Of a DNA stretch of 64,000 nucleotides, positions 24,319-38,900 are shown one piece after another. The notes under the pieces were generated by a model that was given only the letters and a program-made list of their open reading frames with translations, had not been told where the DNA came from and did no database searches. The stretch is from Mactra quadrangularis (lineage: Eukaryota > Mollusca > Bivalvia > Venerida > Mactridae), in NCBI GenBank assembly GCA_025267735.1, contig CM046309.1, positions 55,496,319-55,560,318 on the forward strand, read 5' to 3'. The number at the start of each line of letters is the position of its first letter. Position 1 is the stretch's first letter. The position numbers and the translations under genes are program-made.

Positions 24319-24404
24319 CATTCGGAAAACCACTCGGATGTTTCCGGAAAACCGTTCGGGACTATTAGCCGTTATGTGCAGCTATCGCCGAGGTGCTCCG
24401 AATG
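24319..24404. mobile_element. Family A palindromic mini-element
   Basis: CATTCGGAAAACCACTCGGA at the left faces TCGCCGAGGTGCTCCGAATG at the right. The left arm is followed by a second partial copy (TTTCCGGAAAACCGTTCGGG), as if the arm had been duplicated. Confidence 0.6.
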
Positions 24405-26740
24405 AGGTTTGGCGTCATTGAAATATAATTGAAACATTCAGTTCTAACATAAGCCAACTATTTCACACGTCATTGGAACATGAGTTTTATACAGATAGTA
24501 ATTCCGTCAGTACATCAGTTTTTATTATCAATAATTTATGTATGACATACATGCTCAAGTAATAAAATTACTATTACAACAAACGTTATTTTATTAGCCC
24601 CATACTTGTAAATTCTGATAGATGTATGAGATGTTACTAGGAGGTCAAAGGGCATCCTGTTTAACCCAGTAACATAATTACTGTAAGTGCTTTTGTGTCC
24701 CATATTGACGTAAAGTTCGGATCATTCCAGTAATTCCAGCCTTTCGGATTCCTAAACACCCGAATTAAAGTTAAATTACATCCTTGGTTTTGGAAGCTAG
24801 ACCTTTTGTGAATACTGCCCCCATTTCACTTTGATTTGGCTGTTTTGTTGATCGGTCCGTCCGTCCGTTCTTTCGTTCGTTCTTTGTTTTGTTGTTCGAT
24901 TCGTTCGTCCGTACGTTCGTCCGTCCGTCCGTTCGTTAGTTTGTCTGGAGTTCATAACGATCATCAAGGTATCCATATTCTCATTTATGGCTTTCTAATA
25001 TCCTAATGAGCTTTTCCGAACACTTACCTGTCAACAAGGAGCAAACACCTTCAAGCTACAAGCCATGAGAAAATCGGCATTACTGTTAATGTTTGCAATG
25101 GCAAGGCTTGTCGGGTAATGAAATCAAACCGGGAACACAATCTCTTGCATAAAGTAGAACTGTTTCTACAAAATCTCACGAATAAAGTAAAGCTGTTTCT
25201 ACAAAAATCGCCGATATTTAAAAGAGCGTACTTTACTATAGAAATGAAATTCAGAATTTTGAATCTCTCTTTTTAAAAAAAAAATATCCAGTCGGTCTAA
25301 ACTTTGAATGACACGATGTTAAAATTGATTTTAATCAGACAACAAAAATGTCTTTAATATGACTGATAAGGTGGAACGAAAGTAAACAGCATTGAAGGGG
25401 AAATTAAAAATCTTCCCAAGATTTTGGTAATAAAAAAACTGATAGCACAATAGTCATTCAAGCGTCAGCACTACCCCGAGTACGTTTATAATTAAACTTT
25501 TCAATACAATAATGAACGGTTAGATAATACTTGATAGAGACGTCCTAGTGACCTAGGTTTAACAATAACATGTATTCTATCATCCACTTGAAAAAATAAA
25601 TTGACACCATGATTGATTGTCAAGTTTTAATCAAATCTAATTTTCAAGCGTTCTTTAAACCTAGCGCAACTAATTGTTGCAATGCAAGGGAGATAATTGA
25701 GCGTTTGGTTTAAATACTGCATCCAGAGTGATGTCCCTTTGATAATACATGTAATGGCGGTAGGATAAACTCGGAGAAAGGATTTTTCCTGATGTTTTAT
25801 CTTAGTCCTGAAGAAATTTTAAAGTAAGTTGTATATATATTATTTTTATTTGCTTTTTTTAACTGACCAGGAGTCCGAAACATACTAAACATGTATTCAA
25901 TCGAGTATTCGATCCATTTCAATTGCTTCAACTATAGGTGAAAGTACATATAATTTTATTCTCTCTTTGAGATATTTATACATAGATTTCATGCAAGCAT
26001 TTACATAGATACCTGTTACACTGATACAAGCATTATACTGATACGCGAATACAATGACTCTTTTCACAAACAAATCTTATGAAAAATTAGCATCATAAGT
26101 TAGCAGATATGAGATATATAGAGATAAGATATATATTTATCTAGTGTATTTTCTGATCACAAAGTGTGTTTAATCTTGGAATAGTCATGTAATAAATTCA
26201 TGATAAGGACTTGCAATGTTTTCAATCGTAAGATTGATTGTAAAAGATCCACTACACATAGAAACACCACATATCCGTGAACAATTGTACAATTTGATAC
26301 AAAATGGAATAATTTCAATTTACAGGCATATAATTGTATTATAAACATAAATATTTCTCCCACCTGATCCTGTGAGATTTGATCGTTAATTCTAAATTAT
26401 CCGCACAAAAAATAAACTGAGCAGTAAACTAGGTCATGAGCAAAAATAATTTGTGCAGAGAATTCAGAGTTAATAATTACAACTCACAGAATAATATGAG
26501 CATTATACAGATCAATAGACTAGTTATTTTATGCACTTTTTGAATACTTGTATTTCCTATTTTTTGGCTGTTGTGAGATTTTGAGGAAAAACAAGCGTTT
26601 GTTAACATTCTGAAGATCACGTGACTATACACATTTATAAAGTCAATTACCAATCTTACATCACCACGCCGGTAATCAACAAAACTTGGAAAAAATGTCG
26701 CAGTTTTAATTCCGCTAAAGTGACATTCGTCTTCAATGCA
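24405..26740. other. Intergenic between frizzled and integrin alpha
   Basis: Contains a CGTC/CGTT microsatellite at 24855-24946 and, near 26741, the 3' untranslated region of the integrin gene. A minus-strand ATTAAA at about 26704-26709 is the nearest candidate poly(A) signal. No other gene was found. Confidence 0.4.
24855..24946. repeat. CGTC/CGTT tetranucleotide microsatellite
   Basis: Irregular run of GTCC/GTTC/CGTT tetramers. Confidence 0.85.
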
Positions 26741-26911
26741 CTAATTATCAGCCGGTGTTTTTTCCTGCTCAATGATACCGCCCTCACTGTCCGTATATGA
26801 ATCTCTGCCTTTCTCGTTCTGATTGTTACCACCATTTACATTATTATCTGGAGCTCGAGACTTCCGCATCTCCCTAACTTGATCTCTGGTCTTACGTTTA
26901 AAAAATCCCAA
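26741..26911 (-). CDS. Integrin alpha exon 21, residues 1016-1071, cytoplasmic tail
   Basis: Starts LGFFKRK at a TTTTCAG acceptor and ends with a stop at 26741-26743. The tail is hydrophilic, asparagine-rich and acidic, longer than most vertebrate alpha tails, with one tyrosine in DSYTDSEGG. Confidence 0.95.
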   Translation of the reverse strand: MGFFKRKTRDQVREMRKSRAPDNNVNGGNNQNEKGRDSYTDSEGGIIEQEKTPADN

Positions 26912-29900
26912 CTGAAAAAATAACAAGACTTGTTGTACTGAACAGCTCCACTGATTATTAAATTATTCAAGCCAAAACAATATTTTCTTTGCCACACATA
27001 GCTAAGTCCACATTCATCAAGCGTATCAAAATGGTCATCAAAATATACAATCTTAATATAAGGAATTTTTTTCTCAAATTAAGCTTGATATAAATCGTAC
27101 AATTTTCATGACTTTGCAATAACCAAAATCATTTTTATGATGGAACTGAACTTGAAATTGCTGTAAATTGCATTTACATTTACATTTGAAGTCTATGATA
27201 CATGACATAATATGTTTGTACTCATATCATTTAATTTCAACCTAAAATAAACTGACGTTCCCACGTCCAGTGAAACTTCAAAGCAATAGCCAATAGTAAG
27301 ATAGCTAATTACTGTTTTTGATAATTTGTATATTTATTGTTGAAGGAGGGTATGATTCCATTGCAATACATATCTCGAATGGCACATTCAGTGAAGCTTC
27401 CATGCAATAACCAAAAGTTTGAGGTAATTAAATTTACTATTATTGTTAATTTGTATTTTTTGTATTTAACTTCATTACATGTATTTCTTGAATGGGAGAT
27501 TAAGGTGAGAGATAGTCGTTATTTATCGAGAGATCATAATAAGAACGATCTTGAGGTGGCTATTAGTGAAAGTGGGACATTATACGGAGGAGGGGCTATT
27601 TTGAAGGGATTTTACTGTAAACATATTGCAATAAACAAACCTTCCATAATATGAAAACAATTAAAGCAATCAGCAACAGACCAATTAATACACTAATAAC
27701 TATAATCCACCATGGAAAGTCTTCGACTGTTATAGATGTTTCTTTGACTGTTGTCTTCAGCTAAATATATAATAAAAGTTATAAAGTTAAAATGCAGTAG
27801 GAAGTCTGTTTACATATACCATTCTCGATCTAACGAGAATCTTGATAACATGTGGGTATGAGACGAGAATGTCATTTACATGTTCATTCGACTTTACAAT
27901 TTATGTTCAATAACCCCTGATCATTGAAATCACACACATGTTCAGCCGACTTTACAACTTATGTACAATAACTCTTGATCATTGAAATCACACACATGTT
28001 TAGCCGACTTTACAACTTATGTTCAATAACCCCTTATCATTAAAAGCACACTCAGGCAGATCACCCACGCTACCCATTTACCCTGGGTGACGTGAAACAA
28101 TTAAATGTAAACTTCTCGCTCAAAGAAATTAGCAATGCCCCTCTTTAATCACTCTCCAGTCTGCTTTCTGGTGTCCCAGTACTGAGCAGTAAGAATAATA
28201 CGTCTTGCTCAAAGAAATTACCAGATGAGTATTTTTATCTGATTCGAACCAACGTGGGTTTAACTATTTAATGATTACAAGTCAAACGCAGTATCCACTC
28301 TGTAACGCCCTCTTAACTAATTTGTAGAAATATCATTATTAAAGAACGTTAGCTGGTTCTCTTACCTTTTGCTCAAACATTGTTTGATTACTCAGTAGGT
28401 TTGTCTCATTTATCTTAACTTCAGCAAGTGAGAAGATGTCCATTGTCTTGTCAGCCTGTTGATAGAGAAACTATACTTACAGTTTATCTTTAAACAAAGT
28501 TATCGATTACTTTAACACTGGATAAAGCAGTAAAATTGCAACTTTTGAGTCGTGTTTGTCTTATGCTAAAGAATCGCTAGCAATTAAAAAATCAAATAAG
28601 TCGACAAGAAACGTTTGTTTAGTTTATTTGTAACATATGTACATGTATTTGTCTTCAGCTGCTTTTATTCGGCGAGATCTCAACAAATGTTTGGTCAATT
28701 TGCTTCAAAAACGAGCAATTCTTTGCAGTCATATAGTTTGGTCATCTGACATAAAAGTAGTTCCAACATGGCGTCTTAGTATGATTGAAGTTTTCGTAGT
28801 GAATGGCAGAGGAGTTCCAAACAAGACAACAGCATTGACCATGTCTTTAGCATTCTCGTATCCAGAGGTTATCAAGCTTCTCGAAAAAAGATTACATTAG
28901 ATTCTTGATAACCTCTGTGTACAAGAATGGTATTTAGAAGATGTGCAAATACAGTGCTAGTACTAAAAAAGACAAATTGGAAAAAGACTTTTATTTACCC
29001 CTAAATATTTCTTTATCTCTTTATTTATAACGAATTTCAAATAAACTACCATACTTTTCTGTGGACCAATGTTTCTTACTACACACTGAAGTAATGGACA
29101 TTCTTCTTTAGAACAATCCTGCAAGAGATACCAATGACAAAACCATAGTAAATTAAATGCAAAATGAAACACCACCCTTTTTTAACTTTTCACTATATAT
29201 ATTTATAAGTCATAAAAGTTATCTAGTTCAACACAAGTTACAACAAACAGAAACTTATATAAATATATCGATGTAAGAGAACTAACAAATTTCAGCGTTT
29301 CATTCATTACAAAAATTAAAAAAAAAACAAAGAGCAAATTATAAGCAATACAAATAGGGGCCGAATGGATATATTTGATTTATTGGTATTTTTTATATTT
29401 AAATGGCATTCACCAAATATATAATGGTTAAGGCATTCGCATGGGTTAAAAACAACCATATTATCAAATACTTAGTATAAACACTCAAAACTTATAAATA
29501 GTAAAGGTTATTGCTTTATTCCAACTTACATCCATTTAGACGTTGGTGTCATTCGAAATAGCAATCGCACGATACAACCTTTTTGTATTAATGCGCCGTA
29601 AAACCCAAACAAACAAACAAAAGAGCAATGTCTTTTCCTGTATAAATGTGTGAAATAGAATTATATGTTATAAAGAAAATAATTGAACCTAAACCTCTCC
29701 TAAATTATTCAATATTTTTTTCTTTAAGTAGTCTTATATAATCAAATGTATTGGTGAGTAGTCTTACTTTTTTCTCGATGTTGGCGACCTCATCAATGAT
29801 TTCATCTGTGACTGATTCAAGGTGACCTTTAGTGTAGTGATACACTGCTGGTGAAGACAAAGTATTCTGAATGTTACAATGAAACGAACACGAACCAGGA

Positions 29901-32900
29901 CACACAACCTGAAGACGAAAAAATCAAGCTTGCAAAATATTTTTTTTATTTGTTAGGGTTCAACGTAGTAACTCATTGTATTGGTTATATAACGGCGGTC
30001 AGCCAACCTACTCACGTTTCTTTAATAAAATCTTTATGTATTTTCTACACCAATATAACTTGGACATCATAAGGAGCGAAAGAAATTCTAGCATGGGGAC
30101 TGTTGTAAAATTAAATTACATGTAATTCCATTTAATGTGGATTCTGTTAAAATAAAGTCAGAACTACATTGAAATGTGGGGTGTAAGAAATTTACTTCCA
30201 ATGATATATTAAAAATAAACAATGTAAATCTCAGTTTTCAAAGTGTGAAAAATTGAAAACTGTTAGATTGCAATGGATAGTATATGTAGATAGTCCTGGA
30301 CAATTCGAAATGGGGGAGACTTCTTTAGACTATATTGCAGCAGATATTGAACTGATGTTCATAAACAAATAAAAAGATATTCATAGAGAGTTATATTACC
30401 TCGGTAGAATTTAAATAAAACAAAGCCTTTCCTGACATATGATAAAGAGGATATGAAATATTGATGAAAGCTTCTTGTAGGGTACTTGGACCTCTGTTAT
30501 CTAATTCATATATATGATCGACATTATATAGTATTGTATGATCTGCATGGATGTACAACTTATCTTCTGACGCAATACTGCAATATAGGAAAAAGTTTTA
30601 AAATTTAATCAAGTATAATATCATTATGCTTAATTTGAGAGAAAGAAAGAGGGCCCTTACTATTAAGACTATTCCACTATTCAGACCATTTAATTTGATG
30701 ATCCTATTACGTAATAGTAAAACTTTACTGTTTGACCAAAATAAGCTGTGCAATAAACATTTGCATCAATTTGGAATTATGTTTAACATTTGGTAATGGC
30801 ACCGGTAAAACCAAACAAATACACTAAAAGTAAATATAACTGTGCTTTACAATCCACGGCTTTATAAAATTTATGCCAGTTTATGAATATGAGTGCCAAA
30901 AAAGCTCAATGAAAAGGTACATGTAATATCCATCCAATTTGAAGCATTGTGATAACTTTAATCTAAGACTAAATTCTAAAATGCATCATAAACTGAATGA
31001 TTGCATTGACACAGGCTTGCTACTTCTAGTAAACTTTCAGTAACCATAGAGCTGGATATCAGAGAAGGAATCATTTACATTTGTCAGTATGCAACATAAT
31101 TGTAACTGAAGCGCTGAGCTTATTTATACATCTCTACAAAATTTTCTTTTCTAAGCAGTTCTGCCACGTAAAGAGCAGAAGACAGTCACAACATATGTGT
31201 ACCGAAATTTAATTTTTCGACAAGCACGAATATATTTATTACTTACCCTGAGAATATAGCCTCAACATGGTGTTTCATGTTAATAGTTAAATTATCCATG
31301 TCGTTATTTGTATCAAGTTCTATACTCATTGTTTTTACCATCATCATCAAAGTCATAGATGGTATCGTAACTATAGGCGGTACCCTCATATGTAACAGAA
31401 ACCTTACACCTACAAGTAAAACAAATAAGTCTCAGCTATAACAATTGAGGCAAGTAATGCACAAAACAATTATTCTAGAACTCAGTAAACAAGAAGGTTT
31501 AAAAGAACAGGGCGCATCAGAGGAGGGTTGATATTTTAAAGTAACTATTACTGCAAATAGAGAAGCAAAAACACTTGGGGGATAAAACAGGGCACAGTAC
31601 CCAGCTGTTCTACTATATAGAACAATCATTATTAAACCGTTGTTCTTAATTTCATATTTGTGAACATATTATTAATTTGTGACCAAATGCACTTAAGGAT
31701 TCAGAGAAGAATAATCGTCACTTGAATCACTTATTCACAAACATGAACATACGACTGACGATTGTGCGACGGACATTAATATTGTTTTGTATTTATAATT
31801 AAAAAGCAACTAAGCAGTCTGCAAACACCCACAGTCAAGAGGATCTTTGTAGTGGATTTTTTGTGGTGCGTCATAAGAGTAAAACAAAAAATACAGCTTT
31901 TAAATTTTTACTAAAAACTCACCAGTATCATTGGACATTGGGTTGCCAAAGGAACATATAACGCCTGATTCATCCTCAGTCATTGGTAGAACAATGTCAG
32001 TCTCATTACTATCTCTGTCAAGAAGTGAACAAGACACGAAATTATCTCCAAATTGTTGTACAAGTTTTGTATATCCCAGGAATGAAGGATAAACTAAATG
32101 AAAATTTGAGCCGTATGAAGGATCACCAGTTTTAGTGATAGTAACATCGAGAGTTAGATCTTGATTTCCTATAAGGAAGTTGCCTTCAGAATTAACATAT
32201 TTAGCATCAACTTTCAGGTTTAAATCCGTCTTGCAGATATTGCTTGGACAATCCCTTTTGAATTGCACCTACAAACAAAGGACAAACAATAAGAGAAACG
32301 AAAAACAAATTTTATACAGGTACGCAGCAATATTAAAATGGGCCTAGCATGGTTATAACAAATGTAATACTTATTAAAAGTATAGTAAGAGCATGCCCTT
32401 GTTTTTTTATTATCTGAAAATTCCCTTTGATGTTACGTGGTCACTACTATGGCCTGTCAGTAACCAAAGGTTTTACTCCTTTTCAATGATGTAATAAATA
32501 GTTTTAATATTGCTCAATTGAGAATGTTCAGGTAAAAATTAGCTTAGAATAAATGAAAATATTAAAAATATTGAGAAAAAAACATTGTAATTGAATTCTG
32601 TTAACTGAATATACAATGTTTTAAGAAAAATAATAAATCACCTGTTTCTTCAGAATAAGGTTTGGGTCCCGTGGACTGTCACCATTGAAACGGCTAATAG
32701 TAGGAGTGACCTCATAACTTGGACATTCAATTGTCTTCACAGAATATTCAGCTTCGATCTCTATATCACTCATATAATCATTAGTGGGCTGTAAAACGAG
32801 GCAGTTACTTACATGTGCATGTATATACTATTTCAGTCCGGTTTAGATTGTTTTATTCACATGTGTAAAAGTTCGTGTTATATAAGGCTCTGAGCAGCAT

Positions 32901-35900
32901 ACTATAAAAAATCTTTCGATAATTCATCTATAAATTGTAGAGGGATTTACGACTAAAATCGGTCGTAAGATGCTTAATGATACGGGCCCCAGGTTTTTAC
33001 AATGTGAATAGTAAATTTGATACTGGTCAAAGTTACAGTCGGAATATACTTCTGACCATACAAAGAAAGATGATGAAGATTGAATGTTTGAGCTAGAGTT
33101 AACTAAGTGTGGCTAATCCGATTTGGTTTATTTTTTTGTATTTTAAGTATTTCCTTATGTATAAATAGTTACGTTTCACACAGTGACACATCACAACATC
33201 AAATCAAACCCCTATCATGTAAACAATGAAAAATTGGCTAGATTTAGAAATTAATTAGTTTAAAATACAGTAAGAACTTATATTATAGACATAGTTTCAA
33301 CTTCCTCTAATTTGCTAGATTTAGAAATTAATTAGTTTAAAATACAGTAAGAACTTATATTATAGACATAGTTTCAACTTCCTCTAATTTTTAAAGTATT
33401 TCATCTTTTCTTTAAAAAAATCTTTAACATCAGAAATTGTAAACTTAAAAATATGAATACTTTGGTACTTGCATGTTCTGCCTATAGACCAATATATTTG
33501 TTGCAAATGCATATACAAGTATGTCTATACGAGTTTTGTAAGAAATTTCAACGTTGGTTATAATTTGTTAAAATATGCAAATGCATATGACTATACCGAT
33601 TATGTTCTGACGTCTACCAATATCTTTATGTGTGTCAATAATAACGTTTTCTGCTTACTGGTAAAATACATAAAAGAAGAATGTCTTACCACTACGAAGA
33701 ATTTATTCTCCTCGGTACACAATAAAGCGCTAGAAAATAAGATTAATGGTTTGGTGATGTCTCTTCTATTGTTCTCTGAAAACTTAATTCTAGCTGGACC
33801 ATCATGTCCAACATCCAAAGTAATTTTAACTGACAACTCTGTGGAATATAAAATATAAGTTAATGTATAGTATATATAAAATATTTACATACCAAATGTT
33901 CAAATTCTGCAAATAGAATTAAAAATGTAATCAAATCGCCTCGAACGTAATGAAACCAATCTTTCAGCTGATTTGTCTTCAATAGTCATAAGTATACCGG
34001 TCAAAGTAAACTTTTCCATTACAGTAGATTGTTATTTTGTTTTCGTTTAAACAGCATTACATAATACCTCTGTGAACGCTCATTCTAGACTTATAGTAGA
34101 AAATCAGCTGCACTATGGCTGAACGATTCAAAACGTTGGCTTCTTCAAACTAAATCTCGACAAGTCTAAGAGATTTGGATCAACTGCTCAAGAGCACTGG
34201 TAAATGACAATGATAATAGCAAATTGGAAGTTACGCGATATCCAATCAAGTAATATAGATTAAAGTGTCAATCAGATGCTATTAAACAAATATTATGAGT
34301 AAAATTATACCGACACTGCTTACGTGAAAATTTGGCAAGCCATTATTATTCAGCTATCCATTCTAGATAAAAAAATCTAACGCCTTAAGATAAATGGTTC
34401 TGAATAGACTAATTTTATAATTTAATAATTTACCTAGATGACTGCAGAATCGATCACTGAATTCAAAACACGTCTCAACCATTTGATCACGCTCTTTTAT
34501 GTCAACAAACAACGTTCTGAGATATAATTCATCTCTAACAATAAGTTCGCCATCCACTTTAATCACTGGTTGTCCTTGTAAAACAACTATTTCGTCAGAG
34601 AGGTATGATCCAATTACTAGATCTGTAAATTACAAATGCAATACAAAATATATGTTTTGAATTGAATTGTCAGTATGCAGTTTAGTGTTTAACTTTGTGC
34701 CATGTTTTGAATTGATAGTCAATTAGTACTTGGTGTCCAAATTGAAGCAATACAAAACACGTGTTCAAATTGAGTTGTTAATATGCTACTATGTGTCTAA
34801 ATTTGTGCAATACAAAACATTTTGTTCTCAAATTACAAAATCGATACCCTGTTTGGTTTACTAAGATTTGAGAAGGATTCAGACTCACTATTTTGAAGAT
34901 GGTTACTGACGTTTGATTTTTTTCTGACAAATTGTTTGGAGTAAGTTTCAATTAACGGGTGACCTTAATGTAGGATTTTCGAAAATAATAAAACAGCTAT
35001 CAATGCAGTTCTTCTGAGCTTTGACATTTAGTACAGATATGTTTCGATGTGATACAGTAAACAAATTCTATTGTATACATAATTTGAGCATTTAGGGACC
35101 ATTGTTATTTAATGAGTACTTGTTTAAAATAGAAACTCAAGGTTTACATCAGATATATCAGTTTATGGAAGCACTATGTCTTCTTATCCCAGCAGGGCGT
35201 CTAACATAATGTATTCTTACATACCATTTATTCCATCCGAGTTGATATCTGTATTAGATGACATAGAGATACCAAAACCAGACATCCCTGTATCTATATC
35301 TGAGGCTTTAATACGTTGTGAGTATACTGGCCATAAACCTTCACTGTAACCATTGTAGATGTAAACAGTACCTTCATTATCATTTTCATATGGAGCACCA
35401 ATAATCACATCTGGAATATCATCAAAGCATTTAAGCTGTAAGTCACATTCAAATACAAATGCTACTTGGGTGTATTGAGATATATTCCTGTGATAAGTCT
35501 CATGACAAACGATACGTTACATGGTTAATTGTTTCATATACATGTCATAGCATCATTAGATATGAAAACGATAAAATATGAACAACATTAGTCGTGATTC
35601 TGAAATCTGTGAACACATGATAAATTCACCTGAAAGAGAAAATCATTTTCTACCGTATATGATTGGCACAAGTACGCAATTTACATACTAGGTTTCAAAA
35701 CATAGAGAATGTACTTTACCCGCCAGTATGTTAACGTCTATTGGTCGCTCAATAGTTGTAGACTCAAACGTTTTCTGTATAGCTGTTACGCATTATTCTA
35801 TTATGAAATTGATTGGTTTTTTCCAATGTCTTTATTAAAAAAGCGTAAAAATGCCACGCAAGCTGAACAAGAAACGTTCATTTTTTTAGAATAAGTAAAC

Positions 35901-38900
35901 TGAATCCTTGGCATTTTTTTGTTTTACGTCTTACTTACCATTATATTTATCTTTGTTAATATCTCCAAGACTTCCAATTGCTGTACCAAACCTTCCACGT
36001 GGTTCAACACCTCTCAGGACTAGAGTTGGTTTAAGAAAATGTGTTGCCTAGAAGTATTCAAATTGAGAAAACAGTTAGAAAGCACTGTGGTATGCTAGTT
36101 ATCAATCACTACTATACATGGTAATTATAAGTTTGTTTTGAATCAAGAAACGTTATTTTTTATATTGGTTATACATTATTACACAATCGTTTACCTAACA
36201 TTAGAGACAAATAACAAAACAATCACGTATATATTGCGTGAATATGGTGTTCTTTTATCTGCGTGTTTTAATAAACTAAGCAATTCAGCACTCTCTAGAT
36301 ATACGCTGCTGAAAATATTCATGAACAGAAGTGAGTGACACGTACATGTTCTTATACTTTATCAAATGCTTTTATAAATGTAATTACTCTTGTAAAGGAC
36401 AAGAGAAGACAAATTTATTCAAGAAAGTCATACAAAAAACTAACATTCTAACAAACACAATGTAAGCTTTATAATACGAGAAGGCATAGACGCCATACGG
36501 AAGCGTGAGTGAGTACTGTCAAAGACCAGTTTTCAAAAAAGATAGGTCGTATGCCGAAAATGACAGAAAAAACACAAAGTTGAGTAGCACAGCGTTAAAA
36601 TAAAAACAAATAAAATCATACAGAAACATACATTAAAAACTTACATCTGTGGTTCCTTTATATAAAGCAACTATTCCTAGATCAAGTATATCATTGAAAA
36701 CATCATTAGACAATGGACTGTACAATGGTGCACCAACTAGTAGGTCATCTATACCATCATTGTTAACATCCAGACTATATAATGTACCTCCAAAATAAGA
36801 ATTTGGTGGAAGCTTCTGTAAACATAAATTAAAAACGTGCGGTTTTAAGAATGTTTCCATATACATGTTTAATCGACTTGCAATCTTGTACGATAACTCC
36901 TGATCACTGAAAGTACACCTTCAGAAAGGCGATCTCTCATAGTGCATGAGTGCCCATTTACATCTGAGCTGGAGCATTTTAAGTTTAATCATTGTATACA
37001 TTGCAGTATCGGGTTGCACAAAACAATTGTCGTGTCGAATTGTTCAAAGCATTGTGCCCATGGAAGATTTTAAAAAGGGAAATACTATTACTTATTACTA
37101 ATGCAGCTATACAATTTATTGGAGTTGCCGTTCGAATGACAGATTTGTGCGACCAAGATAATATTCACTGGATGACTAGAGTTTCTCGCCATCGTCACTG
37201 AAGCGTCTTCAGTGCTTTAATTTACCAATATTTGTCTTGCTATTATAATTGTTTACAAACCTGTCCGTTTTCGTCCAGTCCTTGTAATATTGCAGAAGGT
37301 TTCTGTGCAACAAATCTTCTATAGTCAGACCGAAAAAATAAAACCTGAAATAGATAATTCAACATATCTGAAGATGAAGTACCAGGTCAATGGCAAGTTG
37401 GAAGATGACGTACCAGGTCAATGGCATATTGGAAGATGACGAACCAGGTAAATGGCAAGTTGGAAGAATAAGTGCCAGGTCAATGGCATGTTGGAAGATG
37501 ACGTACCAGGTCAATGGTATGTTGGAAGATGACGTACATGTACCAGGACAATGGCATGTTGAAAGATGACGTACCAGGGAAATGTCATGTTCGAAGATAA
37601 CGTACATGTACCAGGTCAATGGCAAGTTGGAAGATGACGTACCAGGTCAATGGCATGTTGGAAGATCACGTACATGTACCAGGTCAATGGCATGTTTGAA
37701 AATGACGTACCAAGTCTATGGCATGTTGGAAAATGACGTACCAGGTCAAGGACAAGTTGGAAGATGACGTACTAGGTCAATGGCAAGTTTGAAGATGACG
37801 TACCAGGTCAATAACATGTTTGAAAATGACGTACCAGGTCAATGGTATGTTGGAAGATCACGTACATGTACCAGGTCAATGGCATGTTGGAAGATGACGT
37901 ACCAGGTCAATGTCATGTTGGAAGATAACGTACATGTACCAGGTCAATGGCAAGTTGGAAGATGACGTACCAGGTCAATGGCATGTTGGAAGATCACGTA
38001 CATGTACCAGGTCAATTGCATGTTTGAAAATGACGTACCAAGTCTATGACATGTTGGAAAATGACGTACCAGGTCAAGGACAAGTTGGAAGATGACGTAC
38101 TAGGTCAATGGCAAGTTGGAAGATGACGTACCAGGTCAATGGCATGTTTGAAAATGACGTACCAGGTCAATGGTATGTTGGAAGATCACGTACATGTACC
38201 AGGTCAATGGCAAGTTGGAAGATGACGTACCAGGTCAATGGCAAGTTGGAAGATGACGTACCAGGTCAAGTTTTTTATTTTTGACGTATTTTAAATAAGT
38301 CGTAAAATGATGATGTCAAAGATGTTCACATAGATAAAGAAACAGATATAAAATTAATTCGTAGTTTATTTCAAATTGTTTAGAAACTTTAAATGTTTCA
38401 GCATTATTTACAACCACGAGACAATAAATTGGTTGCATTTAACTCTCACTTGCATTAGTATTAAAATACATGACTGTAATACGTTTTTCTTATTAATAAC
38501 CTCATTGTAACTGTTATAAATGCATGTTTGTGCTATGTAAGTGGACTTGTATTTTTATACAAATACATGTAAACTTACCATTCCAATAAGTTCATCTCGA
38601 GGTGCTCCGAAAGCAAAATAAGTATGTCCATCATTAAAATATTTTCCGCTTGTTGTGGAAAAACCTTGAATAGAAAAATCAACTATTATAGTTTGAAAGT
38701 CAAGTTTTTGTTTGTGTTTTTCCTAAACCATTTGAACTCGTAGCCCTATTTGCAATTAAAACTATATAACAAGACGATCAATTGACATTTCTAAACCGGC
38801 ATTAAAATACCTCGGTTCTAAAAAATTAGAGAATGAAGAGAATTGTTCCATTCAGTGGTTTTTAGCTTTAACTCCCAGCTTTTATGTAACATTATCATTT

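Noticed and set aside
28637..28900. 87-residue plus-strand frame in integrin intron 18
   Set aside because: Composed largely of family A and family B palindromic element sequence.
33469..33858. 129-residue plus-strand frame
   Set aside because: Antisense shadow over integrin exon 12 and its intron, with no domain of its own.
35401..35440. Alternative acceptor CTTACAG for integrin exon 10
   Set aside because: It would insert extra residues and break the calcium-loop motif that the later acceptor restores.
37359..37380. CTGAAGATGAAG string as another hammerhead core
   Set aside because: No stem II or GAAA follows at the required distance.
37359..38095. Several similar 60-residue peptides that could suggest a repeat protein, or a CRISPR-like array
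   Set aside because: The unit is 31 or 37 bp without distinct spacers, lies in an animal gene intron and is open in several frames. It is a minisatellite.
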